The translations under genes were made by a program, and so were the position numbers. The notes beneath the pieces are model-generated. The model had not been told where the DNA came from. It saw nothing but the letters and a program-made list of their open reading frames with translations, and did not search any database. Positions 26,274-35,441 of a DNA stretch of 64,000 bases are shown piece after piece (the stretch's first letter is position 1; each line of letters begins with the position of its first letter). Origin of the DNA: an uncultured Caryophanales bacterium (GTDB lineage Bacteria > Bacillota_I > Bacilli_A > RFN20 > CAG-826); contig CAJJXG010000001.1 of assembly GCA_905197045.1 (NCBI GenBank), forward strand, positions 62,001 through 126,000, written 5' to 3'.

Positions 26274-28097
26274 TTAATCAATAATTAATGTCCCGTCCCA
26301 ATAATCATTATAATATTCATGGTCTCCATCTGGATAGTCAATGGTCATATTCCAATATTCCGCAGAAGAGAAATAAGTAATAGCATACTTCGCTTCTTTA
26401 TAAACAAAGGTTAAGACAAAATTATCGCCAGGTCTTTCAAATTCAATATTAGTAACAGCTTCGCCATCCACTGAAATATCGTCCAAATCTTTTACAAGAA
26501 TCTCGTGAGTTAAACCGTCTTTTTCACTTGTATAAGTATATGTATGAGCAAAATTTGTATAGAAAGGATTTTCGCCAACAAGCATATCTTCTGCAGTGAA
26601 TGGAAGCTCATATGGTTCTTCAAGAAATTCAAACTCTTGAACACATCTAAACATATTATTATCAGTTGCAGTAATTGACTTGACTCTATAATTATCATCA
26701 AGTTCAATTGAAACAGCTAAAGCATCATATAACAAACCGTTCTTAGTAGTACTTAAAGCATATGCAACATCATAAACATATCTTCCAGAGTACTCAAAAT
26801 GTTTGTCATCAATTACTTTAAAAATCTCAGGGGCAATATAAGTAAAATCGCCTCTTGCACTAACTACATCTGTATAATAATTACCTTCGTCATCTAATGC
26901 AGGATAATAATCTCTAACAGGACCTTCATCACCTTCAGAATAAGTAAAGTTATAACCTTGGCCATCAATAATAATCGCTCCGTTTCCACTTTGTTCGTCA
27001 TGATTATAAAGATAAGCAAATTCATCGGTGAAATATCCATCAATTATTGAGGACATATCAGCCTCTTCCCAAGGAGTTGAATTATCCCGTCTTAAATCTG
27101 TTGTTTCGGTTACTTTTATTGGAGCCTCATTGAGTTCTTTTAAAGCTGATTTTAAAACTTCATGTTCAGGCAAAGTTTCTTTTGGAGCAATATCGGGAAT
27201 TTGATAAGCCTCATCTCCAGTTGCAACAACATCAAAACTTACTAAATTCTTGCTGTATGTTGTACCTAAAAGACTGTCTTCCGTCAACACGCTTGATTCA
27301 AATTCAATGGATGCAATTCTTCCTGCTTCAAGTTTTATTCTTACTTCTTCTATTGAGTCGGTTCCTAAATTCACCAAGCGAGGATATAAAATCTCGTTTA
27401 CATATGTTTCTATTTTAGGAATCTCCATTCTTAAACGATATGAACCCGCTTCGCCTTCAATTGCTTCAAATTCATGATAGTTTAGTCCAGAAAGCGGATT
27501 AATAAAGAAGTCCCATCCAACTTCTTCCATCTCTGAATCAACAATTTGATTATAAACAATGCTATTAGTTTCATCGACTTCAATAACAACTGCCGCTTCG
27601 CCCATCTGATAAACAGTCATGTCATTAGAAACGACGCCTTCTTCAGTCCGAGTATAGTCCCAAGCATCTTCATTATAAGTTACATCAATAGTTCCTCTTG
27701 CTTCCTTTTCGGCTAAGTTATCTTCGGTTTTACCACTTAAAACTGAATAGGTACCACTAAGTTCAATTCTTCCTTGAATATCTTTTAAAGCATCACGTGT
27801 TAAAGTGTTTCCACTTTCATCAAACTTTAAATCTTCTCCACCGTTTGTAATTGTAAAAGTTTCGGTAGTGCCATCTGTAAAAGTAATAGTATAAGTATCT
27901 ATGGCTCCTTCGCTTCCGGTTTTTTCTACACTTACAATCCCATTTCCTTCAGCTTTAACACCAGTATCTTTACCATCGATAAACCAGTTTCCGTTTTCTC
28001 CAATTTCTACTTCGCTTGTGTTATCTCCTACCAATGAGCAAGAACTCAACATTAAAACTGCAGGTAAAATTACCATCAAAAAATATCTTTTTTTCAT
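26274..28097 (-). CDS. Large surface lipoprotein
   Basis: This 607-residue protein starts MKKRYFLMVILPAVLMLSSC, a lipoprotein signal peptide with lipobox LSSC, so Cys20 should be lipidated and the rest exposed outside. Residues 30-75 (IGENGNWFIDGKDTGV...YTITFTDGTTETFTITNG) form a small repeat-like domain common in Firmicute and Bacteroidetes surface proteins. The remainder appears to be two beta-rich domains (about 95-310 and 330-607) of similar length, possibly related. No catalytic motif is seen. The ATG lacks a ribosome binding site. It lies between the enolase gene and the sugar operon, with its own terminator; binding of extracellular ligands is a guess. Confidence 0.8.
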   Translation of the reverse strand: MKKRYFLMVILPAVLMLSSCSLVGDNTSEVEIGENGNWFIDGKDTGVKAEGNGIVSVEKTGSEGAIDTYTITFTDGTTETFTITNGGEDLKFDESGNTLTRDALKDIQGRIELSGTYSVLSGKTEDNLAEKEARGTIDVTYNEDAWDYTRTEEGVVSNDMTVYQMGEAAVVIEVDETNSIVYNQIVDSEMEEVGWDFFINPLSGLNYHEFEAIEGEAGSYRLRMEIPKIETYVNEILYPRLVNLGTDSIEEVRIKLEAGRIASIEFESSVLTEDSLLGTTYSKNLVSFDVVATGDEAYQIPDIAPKETLPEHEVLKSALKELNEAPIKVTETTDLRRDNSTPWEEADMSSIIDGYFTDEFAYLYNHDEQSGNGAIIIDGQGYNFTYSEGDEGPVRDYYPALDDEGNYYTDVVSARGDFTYIAPEIFKVIDDKHFEYSGRYVYDVAYALSTTKNGLLYDALAVSIELDDNYRVKSITATDNNMFRCVQEFEFLEEPYELPFTAEDMLVGENPFYTNFAHTYTYTSEKDGLTHEILVKDLDDISVDGEAVTNIEFERPGDNFVLTFVYKEAKYAITYFSSAEYWNMTIDYPDGDHEYYNDYWDGTLIID

Positions 28098-28368
28098 ATT
28101 GTTTTCGGCTTATTTCATAACGAATATAAGCCTCGACCCCCGTTACTGTTTCTGTTTTCGCCCTATCTAGAATTTAGACAAGTAAATCTTCCGACTATCT
28201 TAATAGAATTTTAATTTCATATCTAACATCAGCAAAAAGTAAGTTAATTTTGTCTTGATAAAACGTCCAAAAATAAAGGTAATACATTATTAATGCTTTA
28301 TTTTGTATTTGTCCTGTGAAAGATCAAAATACAATTCTATCAATAGCATTTAAAGCTTCTAAAAATTT
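28098..28368 (-). other. Long leader region of the lipoprotein gene
   Basis: This stretch up to the enolase terminator region holds no gene. On the minus strand its last 45 nt contain a hairpin (GGCTTAT...ATAAGCC, 12-nt loop) ending 10 nt before the ATG. Upstream are purine-rich segments (AGGGCGAAAACAGAAACAG and AACGGGGGTCGAGG) less AT-rich than other gaps here. I could not fit any riboswitch class that I know. Confidence 0.3.
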
Positions 28369-28395
28369 AAAAACCCCGCAAACTGGCCATTTTTT
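28369..28395 (-). repeat. Dispersed 27-nt intergenic motif, divergent copy
   Basis: The plus-strand core is ACCCCGCAAACTGGCCAT. Its right half merges with a 12-bp hairpin (28384-28413) beyond the enolase terminator. Confidence 0.3.
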
Positions 28396-28401
28396 CCATA
28401 T

Positions 28402-28427
28402 AAAAAATGGCCAGGAAGTCCTGACCA
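28402..28427 (-). terminator. Intrinsic terminator after enolase
   Basis: TGGTCAGGA and TCCTGGCCA (minus strand) form the stem, followed by TTTTTT. The same TGGCCA can instead pair within a second, perfect 12-bp hairpin at 28384-28413. Confidence 0.85.
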
Positions 28428-28454
28428 TCTAGTTGTTTTAAATTATAAATTTAA

Positions 28455-29759
28455 TTATTTTTCAAATCTGAATTTTTTGAAAGCGTGTAATCCTTCAAAA
28501 ATAGCTTCATCACCAAGTTCATCTTCAATTCTTAAGAGTTGGTTATATTTTGCCATTCTATCAGTTCTTGAAGCAGAACCTGTTTTAATTTGACCAGCGT
28601 TTACAGCAACACTTAAATCAGCAATTGTTGTATCTTCTGTTTCACCACTTCTATGGGAAACCATTGTGGTATAACCATTGGTTTGAGCCATTCTAATGGT
28701 ATCTAATGTTTCTGTTAAAGTTCCGATTTGGTTAACTTTAATTAAGATTGAGTTAGCAACATGATTGACGATACCTTTTCTTAAGAAGTCTTTATTTGTA
28801 ACAAATAAATCGTCACCAACAAGTTGAATCTTATCGCCTAAAGCAGCAGTTAATTTTGCCCAGCCTTCCCAGTCATTTTCACTTAAACCATCTTCGATTG
28901 TGATGATTGGGTATTTTTTGATCATTTCTTCAAACCAAGCGATCATTTCTTCACTTGTCTTTGTGCCTTCGCCGCTCTTCTTTAATTCATAAACTTTCTT
29001 TTCTGCATTGTAGAATTCGCTAGAAGCAACGTCCATACCTAAGAAAATTTCTTTTCCTGCTTTATATCCAGCTTTTTCAATAGCTTCCATGATAAGTTCG
29101 AGTGGTTCAGTATTTCCGTGTTTGCAGCTTGGGGCAAATCCACCTTCATCACCAACACCGGTTTCATAACCTTTTGCTTTTAAAACAGCTTTTAAGCAAT
29201 GGAATGTTTCAACACCAGCTCTTAAAGCTTCATGGAATGTTTCAAATCCTGCTGGAATAATGAAGAATTCTTGGAAATCAACGGTTGAATCAGCATGAGC
29301 ACCACCGTTAACAACATTCATCATTGGGGTAGGTAAAACTTTTGCGTTAGCTCCGCCAATATATCTATATAATGGCATGCCATAGCTTTCAGCAGCAGCT
29401 CTTGCAACAGCTAAAGAAACACCTAAAATTGCATTAGCTCCAAGTTTTTTCTTAAATGGTGTGCCATCAAGTTTAAGTAAAGCATTATCAATTCCGACTT
29501 GATCATCAGCATACATACCAATGATTTCTGGAGCAATAATATCATTAACGTTTTCAACAGCTTTTAAAACGCCTTTACCTTGATATCTCTTTTTGTCTCC
29601 ATCTCTTAATTCGAGAGCTTCATTTTCACCTGTGGATGCACCACTTGGAACAATAGCTCTTCCGACAACGCCATCATCAAGTGTAACTTCAACTTCGATT
29701 GTTGGGTTTCCACGGGAATCTAATACTTCACGTGCGTAAACATCAATAATTTCTAACAT
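28455..29759 (-). CDS. eno: Enolase
   Basis: This 434-residue glycolytic enzyme converts 2-phosphoglycerate to phosphoenolpyruvate. The usual features are all visible: SGASTGENEALELRD near residue 40, the catalytic VGDEGGFAP near 200, metal-binding Asp/Glu residues around 240-310, and the signature ILIKVNQIGTLTET near 335 with SHRSGETED after it. GGAGA precedes the ATG. The gene is monocistronic with a strong terminator. Its codon choice and conserved sequence suggest high expression. Confidence 0.98.
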   Translation of the reverse strand: MLEIIDVYAREVLDSRGNPTIEVEVTLDDGVVGRAIVPSGASTGENEALELRDGDKKRYQGKGVLKAVENVNDIIAPEIIGMYADDQVGIDNALLKLDGTPFKKKLGANAILGVSLAVARAAAESYGMPLYRYIGGANAKVLPTPMMNVVNGGAHADSTVDFQEFFIIPAGFETFHEALRAGVETFHCLKAVLKAKGYETGVGDEGGFAPSCKHGNTEPLELIMEAIEKAGYKAGKEIFLGMDVASSEFYNAEKKVYELKKSGEGTKTSEEMIAWFEEMIKKYPIITIEDGLSENDWEGWAKLTAALGDKIQLVGDDLFVTNKDFLRKGIVNHVANSILIKVNQIGTLTETLDTIRMAQTNGYTTMVSHRSGETEDTTIADLSVAVNAGQIKTGSASRTDRMAKYNQLLRIEDELGDEAIFEGLHAFKKFRFEK

Positions 29760-29819
29760 TTATAAAATCTCCTTTACGACCTTAAATATTATAGCGAATT
29801 TAATTAAAGGTATAAATAG

Positions 29820-29841
29820 AAAAACCACCTAAATAAGGTGG
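29820..29841 (-). terminator. Intrinsic terminator after the 159-residue hypothetical gene
   Basis: CCACCT and AGGTGG pair around a 5-nt loop. A T-run follows on the minus strand. Confidence 0.8.
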
Positions 29842-29866
29842 CCGATTCTCTAATTTTAAGAATTTT

Positions 29867-30346
29867 TTATTCACTTACGTTATTAAAACGATATCTTAAC
29901 AGGAAGTAATAGTTGCTATAAGTATTGGCATCATCCATTGTTGAATAAAAGCGAACACTTTTAAAACCAATTCTATTAAAATCTCCTATATGTTCATCAC
30001 TTGCTTTAGCAAAAAGTTCAGGAATTTTATTAATATCAATTACTTCTTTTAAGCGTTCAAGTAATTCTTTACCTGTATCAAAATTCGTTAAATCTTTTAA
30101 ACAGAAAACAGAAATTTCACCCTTAAAGTTAAAAACGATTGCCGAATTTAATTCGCGGTTTTCATCTCGCAAAGCATAACAAAGTAGTTCTGAAGAAACT
30201 TTGTTTCTTGAACTTGCAAATCTTAGTAATAGATTTTTAAAATCATTTGTAAAAATGTTGTTATTTTCAATCACTAAATTCTTGTTATTTGAGACAAATG
30301 AAATAATCTCATCCAAGGAGTTTTCTTTTAATTTTTCTATTTTCAT
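29867..30346 (-). CDS. Hypothetical protein, possibly GNAT-like
   Basis: This 159-residue soluble protein has no signal peptide or membrane segment. The strand-helix order and the late segment HIGDFNRIGFKSVRFYSTMD recall the last part of a GNAT fold, where a helix leads into a GF turn, but the acetyl-CoA loop is not visible. The ribosome binding site is weak. It lies 2 nt downstream of a membrane protein gene and is followed by a terminator, so the two form a short operon. Confidence 0.6.
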   Translation of the reverse strand: MKIEKLKENSLDEIISFVSNNKNLVIENNNIFTNDFKNLLLRFASSRNKVSSELLCYALRDENRELNSAIVFNFKGEISVFCLKDLTNFDTGKELLERLKEVIDINKIPELFAKASDEHIGDFNRIGFKSVRFYSTMDDANTYSNYYFLLRYRFNNVSE

Positions 30347-30348
30347 TA

Positions 30349-30966
30349 TTAGCCTAATTTCACGTATATTGGTTTCATAGCTTCTGCATATGCAGCTCTA
30401 TTTACCATCTTTAAATAAACAGGGATATTATAAACAAAATGTTTCTTATAATTACGATTACATAATATAAAAACAAGGCAAAGAATCATAAAAAGCCCAA
30501 CACCATAACAAAAATAATTAGAGGTAAATACTTCTTTTAACGTTTCTAATGATTCAATGTTTAAAAATTCAACACTTTCTGGAGCAAAATTTAATAATAA
30601 AATCCAAATAAGTGATAAAGCAAAAACTACGAAACTTAAAACAAATAAAACCAAATAAATTATAAAAGGTGTTCTACCATATTTTTTGTCTTTATTTTCT
30701 TTATAAGAATAAGATGGGATTTCGGTTAACCTTGTTCTATATAAATCAAAATTAGATGGATCGTATTTAATGTTAATTGGGCCATTAGAATAATAAATTA
30801 TGCCACGATTGTCTTGAACTTTAATGATGCTTAAATCAAAAAACTTTTTATATTCACCTAGAGCCTTAAGTTTAATAACTCTAGTTTTCTTAAAGTGATG
30901 GTTAATTAATTTAATAATTAATATAAGTAAAAACGCCGCACTAATCACAACATAAATCCGCCACAT
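30349..30966 (-). CDS. Hypothetical membrane protein
   Basis: This 205-residue protein has one N-terminal hydrophobic segment (residues 2-23), a soluble part with a beta-rich stretch (residues 30-95), and two membrane helices (about 105-130 and 150-172). A short tail at the end carries YxxxVPVYLKMVNRAAY-like sequence. I recognise no family. GAGGG precedes the ATG. It is the first gene of a two-gene operon. The upstream gap (30967-31112) holds nothing clear. Confidence 0.65.
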   Translation of the reverse strand: MWRIYVVISAAFLLILIIKLINHHFKKTRVIKLKALGEYKKFFDLSIIKVQDNRGIIYYSNGPINIKYDPSNFDLYRTRLTEIPSYSYKENKDKKYGRTPFIIYLVLFVLSFVVFALSLIWILLLNFAPESVEFLNIESLETLKEVFTSNYFCYGVGLFMILCLVFILCNRNYKKHFVYNIPVYLKMVNRAAYAEAMKPIYVKLG

Positions 30967-31112
30967 AATACTACCCTCAAACTTCCTTTCTTTTGATTAT
31001 TTTTCCACCTAAAGTAAAATTTTAAACTCAAAAAACTCTTCTTTATTAATAAAATTATCTCATTTTTTAGAATTTATAAAAAGATAATAAATTGTTTAAA
31101 AGAAAGCAAAAA

Positions 31113-32459
31113 TTATTCAGCAAGTGTTCCAAGTGGATCCCAAGGATCAAGAACAATAGAATCTGATTTAAATGCAGCAAGTTCTTTTTCGTTTAGATAT
31201 TTTTTATTTACAACAGCTTGATAAACATATCTATCAAACCAACTATCTGACATTATAAAGTAGCCTTCATTTCCAACATCTTTTCCCCAAGAGTTTTCAA
31301 CTTTCCATCTATTTGGAAGGCCATTTTTAATATTTACTCCAGTTAAACACATAGCATGATTCATAGCTGATTCATGATAATCAAGCATATCACCCTTATC
31401 AAATTTTAAATCAAAACCAAAAGTTGATAAGTAATCATATGATAAATCGTCCCAAAGACCTAATGTTCTTTCTCTATATTTTGAAACATCACTTCCAAAC
31501 CAAACAATTTCGCCATCTTTAAGTTGATTAATAATTAATTCTTTAACTCTATTCATTGGAAGATTTAAATGAACGATGTCTTTTCCTTCTATGACGTTAT
31601 TTAAATAAGCAATAGTATATGTTTTATAAAATTCTTTTGTCTTTGTTGGAGCATTAACAATTGAAACATAATCATCAATATTTTTTACGAACTTTTCATA
31701 GAATGAAAGTGGACTCATATCGTTAAGAGAGTGGAATTTTCCATCTTTATCTTTATATTCAAAATCAAATTTCTTTGGAGGAAGACCGAAAGAATTAACT
31801 AAAAGATTATAAATTAATTGAATTGAGTCCTTCTTTAAAGTAAGAATTTCTTCCCTTTTTCCTTCTTTAAATAACTTTTGAGCCTTAACTGCAAATTGGC
31901 GACACAAAGAATTAATTAAAGCATCCGATTCCATGGTAGCACTACTTTGATAAGATTCTTTCATTGCGTTTTTAGGAACAACTCCATATTTTTTAATTAG
32001 ATTTACAAACATGTCCCATTGTCCGCCATCGCCAACTCCATTGTATAAAAGATGCATTAAAACTCTTTCATTTGGTTTATTTTCAATTAAATCTGCAATT
32101 GAAGATAGCAAATAATTGCTTTTTTCGAGTTTATCAAAAAAAGCAATGTAATTTTGTGAAAGTTCAAAGTTAGTTACATTAAGTTCATGAGCAATTTTTT
32201 CTCTTAAAAAATTGCATGCCGCAAAAATCCAACAACGACCACTATTTTTTTGATTACATACAGGCAAAGTTTTTATATCAATTGAAAAATCGTTGATTAC
32301 GTCAATTTCGTTTTTCGCATCATAAACAATTTCAGAAATTGGATTTTTGCTTAATGCGTGTTTAATTACAATATTTTTATCATCTTTGTGATAATTTTCT
32401 TCTAAATTTTTAAATTCTTTTTGATTGATTTCAAAATCTTTTACCAAAATATTCTTCAT
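31113..32459 (-). CDS. pepC: Aminopeptidase C (bleomycin hydrolase family, C1B)
   Basis: This 448-residue cytoplasmic cysteine aminopeptidase is normally a hexamer that trims peptides from the N-terminus. The catalytic Cys is in NSGRCWIFAACNF (near residue 75), the His in NHAMCLTGV and the Asn in VENSWG. Length is typical for the family (about 440-450). GGAGA precedes the ATG. It lies 13 nt downstream of another aminopeptidase gene, so the pair likely acts together in peptide use. Confidence 0.95.
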   Translation of the reverse strand: MKNILVKDFEINQKEFKNLEENYHKDDKNIVIKHALSKNPISEIVYDAKNEIDVINDFSIDIKTLPVCNQKNSGRCWIFAACNFLREKIAHELNVTNFELSQNYIAFFDKLEKSNYLLSSIADLIENKPNERVLMHLLYNGVGDGGQWDMFVNLIKKYGVVPKNAMKESYQSSATMESDALINSLCRQFAVKAQKLFKEGKREEILTLKKDSIQLIYNLLVNSFGLPPKKFDFEYKDKDGKFHSLNDMSPLSFYEKFVKNIDDYVSIVNAPTKTKEFYKTYTIAYLNNVIEGKDIVHLNLPMNRVKELIINQLKDGEIVWFGSDVSKYRERTLGLWDDLSYDYLSTFGFDLKFDKGDMLDYHESAMNHAMCLTGVNIKNGLPNRWKVENSWGKDVGNEGYFIMSDSWFDRYVYQAVVNKKYLNEKELAAFKSDSIVLDPWDPLGTLAE

Positions 32460-32472
32460 AAAATCTCCTTAA

Positions 32473-33702
32473 TTAAATACACCAATCTCCGTCTTTGAAA
32501 ATTTGAATTTCTTTTCCTTCTTTATCTCTACCAACAATACTTAAATCTTTTGAACCAATCATGAAATCTGTATGTACAATTGATTTATTTAAAGGTAGCT
32601 TATCTAATTCTTCTTTAGACATGTTTTGATAACCTTTAACAAGATTTAAGAAAGCATCACCAAAAGCGAGATGGCATGAAGCATTTTCATCATATAATGT
32701 TGAAAAGAAAATTGTATTTAAATCATTGATTGGAGAATGATAGCCAACTAAGGCGCATTCACCTAAATAACAAGCATTCTCATCAAGTTTTAACATTTGT
32801 TTTAAAGCTTCTTCACCTTTTTTAGCTTTAACTTCAACTGCTTTTCCTTCTTCAAAACGAATCGAAAAATCTTCAATTAATATTCCATTGTAGTTTAATG
32901 GCTTTGTAGAATAGACAATTCCATGAGTCTTAAATTTGTTTGGCGAAGTAAAACATTCTTCTGTAGGGATGTTAGGTTGAAATCTAATATTTTTAGTTTT
33001 TGTATTTTCTCCACCAGCTTCCCAAATTACATTGTCTAAAAGTTCAATATAAAGATCAGTTCCATTTTGGCTAGTATAATGAAGTGATTTTAAGTTCAAT
33101 TTATTTAATAAATTCATGTGATTTACAAGGTTTTTATCATGAATCTCCCAATTTTTAATTGGATCTCCTTCATAAGCACGGCTTGTTTTTAAAATATATT
33201 CCCATAATTTTTCCATTGCTTCTTCATCGCTTAAATTTGGAAAAACTGACTTAGCCCATCTTAAAGAAGGAACGCCTGCTATACACCATTGGCATTCATC
33301 ATCATATTGATCACGAAGTGCTCTAATTTCTTTGCCTCTTATAGACAATGCTTTATTTCTTCTATCAAGATCAATACCATCAAGAGAATGAGGATCATCA
33401 CTATCTATCCAAATTCTTGCTGGATGAACCTTAATATTGTGCTCATGACGGGCTCTTTCAATTTCGTTAATGTGTGAAATTTTATCAAACTCAGCTAAAT
33501 TATTAGTCAAAATAGCAATTTTATTATTGCTCCATTGAACATCAACGTAACTTGCTCCAGCCTTATAAAGTTCTTCAACTAAGATTCCTACAAAAGATGC
33601 CGTCTCAACATTAGCAATAATTGTTGCCTCTTGTCCTTTTTGAATGTTAGCACCAACTACAGCAATTAATTTTGCATAATTTCTAATTTTTAAATCGTTC
33701 AT
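32473..33702 (-). CDS. Aminopeptidase, M29 (AmpS/PepS) family
   Basis: This 409-residue metallo-aminopeptidase is cytoplasmic. The metal-binding residues of M29 enzymes appear in NIPTEECFTSP, CYLGECALVGYHSPI, CHLAFGDAF and SIVHTDFMIGS. The N-terminal domain (residues 1-130, with GQEATIIANVE) fits the family. It lies upstream of pepC and is divergent from a DUF308-like gene. AGAGAAATAGAG precedes the ATG. Confidence 0.94.
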   Translation of the reverse strand: MNDLKIRNYAKLIAVVGANIQKGQEATIIANVETASFVGILVEELYKAGASYVDVQWSNNKIAILTNNLAEFDKISHINEIERARHEHNIKVHPARIWIDSDDPHSLDGIDLDRRNKALSIRGKEIRALRDQYDDECQWCIAGVPSLRWAKSVFPNLSDEEAMEKLWEYILKTSRAYEGDPIKNWEIHDKNLVNHMNLLNKLNLKSLHYTSQNGTDLYIELLDNVIWEAGGENTKTKNIRFQPNIPTEECFTSPNKFKTHGIVYSTKPLNYNGILIEDFSIRFEEGKAVEVKAKKGEEALKQMLKLDENACYLGECALVGYHSPINDLNTIFFSTLYDENASCHLAFGDAFLNLVKGYQNMSKEELDKLPLNKSIVHTDFMIGSKDLSIVGRDKEGKEIQIFKDGDWCI

Positions 33703-33757
33703 ACTCTATTTCTCTTTCTAATCTATAATATAATAATACGCGAAAGGTTTTATCTCT

Positions 33758-34495
33758 ATGGCAAAAAAGTTAGTTTCTGAAAAAGATGTTACTTCTTATA
33801 AATGGGTGAAAATTATTCAATCTGGATTACTCATTGTTTTTGGAATTGTTCTTTGTATTTTTTCTGGGTCGACCGATGTTCAAAACGCATTAGGTTACAT
33901 TACTGCTAGTATCATTTTACTTTATGGTGTTTTAACTATCGGGTTTGGAATGATATTTGTTAAGGGATTATTAAGTATAGAAAACGTAACCGGTGCAGCT
34001 TTAATTTCTCTTGCTGTGTTAATCTATGTTAATCCTCAAATTGTACTTGAATATTTAGCAGTTTTTGCTGGAACAATGCTTCTTGTATTTGGTCTTATTT
34101 TCACAATTGAGGCAATAATTGCAGGGATTTCAAAAAATTCAGGCAAGATATCACTAGTTATAAATGTTATAGCTGCAATTCTTTTTATAGCCCTTGGTTC
34201 TTTGACATTATATTTCAATCATTCATCTTCTAACGATACTTTAAAAATGATTCTCATAATTTTAATTGGAATTATCTTAATAATTGCTGGCTGCTTATTA
34301 ATCTTTTATTACGCTGCCAACCCAAAATTTAAAATCGATGAAAAAGTTATTTATTCAGAAGACGGAAAAAGCAAACTCACTATTGTAAAAAGTGATGTTA
34401 TCCCAGTTAAAAAGAAAACGAGGTCGAAAAAACTACCAAAAAAGGAAAGTGTTGAAAACGAAGAAAACAAAAACGAATTAACCGAAGTTAAATAA
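33758..34495 (+). CDS. DUF308/HdeD-like membrane protein
   Basis: This 245-residue protein has six hydrophobic segments in three pairs between residues 15 and 185. The pattern GLLIVFGIVL...LYGVLTIGFG repeats, as in HdeD/DUF308 proteins. The last 60 residues form a charged cytoplasmic tail (KKKTRSKKLPKKESVENEEN). The function of the family is unknown outside acid resistance in enterobacteria. GAAAGG precedes the ATG, and overlapping TATAAT boxes lie at 33724-33734 in the divergent promoter region. The 3' end overlaps the convergent gene by 8 nt. Confidence 0.8.
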   Translation: MAKKLVSEKDVTSYKWVKIIQSGLLIVFGIVLCIFSGSTDVQNALGYITASIILLYGVLTIGFGMIFVKGLLSIENVTGAALISLAVLIYVNPQIVLEYLAVFAGTMLLVFGLIFTIEAIIAGISKNSGKISLVINVIAAILFIALGSLTLYFNHSSSNDTLKMILIILIGIILIIAGCLLIFYYAANPKFKIDEKVIYSEDGKSKLTIVKSDVIPVKKKTRSKKLPKKESVENEENKNELTEVK

Positions 34496-35441
34496 TTTTA
34501 TTCTTAATTTTTCCTTCTAAATAAGAGTAGAGATTTGAAAAGGCAATCTCTGCTCTTTTTTTCATAGCTTCTTTAGTCATATAGCCGATATGAGGAGAAA
34601 GCAAAACATTATCAAGTTTTAATAATTCATTATCTTTACTTAATGGTGGTTCTATTGAAAATACGTCTAAGGCCGCCCCTTTAATTTTCTTTTCTTTCAA
34701 AGCATTAATAAGAGCACTTTCATCAACTATTCCACCTCTTGCAGTATTTATTAAATAAGCTGTTGGCTTCATTAAAGCGATTTCTCGTTCACCAATTAAG
34801 TTTTTAGTTTCATCATTTAAAGGTAAAGTTAAACAGATAAAGTCACTTTTAGACATTATGTCTTTTAAATCAACATAAGTTACACCTTTTGAGACAATAT
34901 TTTTCTTTATTGTTTTACTATAAGCTAAAACTCTTAAATTAAATGGTTGAAGTAAATCAATTAAACAAGCTCCAATCTTTCCGGTTCCAATGACACCCAC
35001 TACTTTTGTATCTAATTCTTCGCCTAATTGATTGTTATGAGTTTTGGATTTTCTAACTTTAGTATCGTTTGCCTTTATGTCACGCAATAAAGAAAGAATA
35101 AATGCTAAATTTAATTCGGCAACAGCTTCGGTAGCATATCCACTGCAATTTGAAACATTTATTTTGTTCGCTTTACAAAATTCTAATGGAATATGGTCAT
35201 AACCAGTAAAAGCAACATCAATATATTTTAAGTTTTTGGCTTGTTTTAATACTTCTTCACTGAGTTTTGTATTGTCGGTGATTAAAATATCAGCATCTTT
35301 AATTCTTTTTACAATTTCTTCATCATTACGTGGCTTTCTTAAATAATATGTAAAAGTATGACCTAAACTCGCTAAATCCTTTTTAACGCCTTCATATAGG
35401 CCGGGGTTAATTAAAAGATCATTTAATAATACTATTTTCAT
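34488..35441 (-). CDS. D-2-hydroxyacid dehydrogenase
   Basis: This 317-residue NAD-dependent oxidoreductase belongs to the phosphoglycerate/glyoxylate/D-lactate dehydrogenase family. It has the NAD site VVGVIGTGKIGACLID (about residues 145-160), the catalytic Arg in NTARGGIVDE, a Glu in the IEPPLS segment and the His in LSPHIGYMT. It lacks the C-terminal ACT domain of SerA. The substrate cannot be decided from sequence. Its start overlaps the stop of the ThyX-like gene by 4 nt, so it is in the folD operon. Confidence 0.92.
   Translation of the reverse strand: MKIVLLNDLLINPGLYEGVKKDLASLGHTFTYYLRKPRNDEEIVKRIKDADILITDNTKLSEEVLKQAKNLKYIDVAFTGYDHIPLEFCKANKINVSNCSGYATEAVAELNLAFILSLLRDIKANDTKVRKSKTHNNQLGEELDTKVVGVIGTGKIGACLIDLLQPFNLRVLAYSKTIKKNIVSKGVTYVDLKDIMSKSDFICLTLPLNDETKNLIGEREIALMKPTAYLINTARGGIVDESALINALKEKKIKGAALDVFSIEPPLSKDNELLKLDNVLLSPHIGYMTKEAMKKRAEIAFSNLYSYLEGKIKNKII

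Noticed and set aside
30209..30238. Copy of the dispersed motif inside the 159-residue gene
   Set aside because: It lies within coding sequence and is probably a chance match. A similar stretch in dnaX (52820-52845) is treated the same way.
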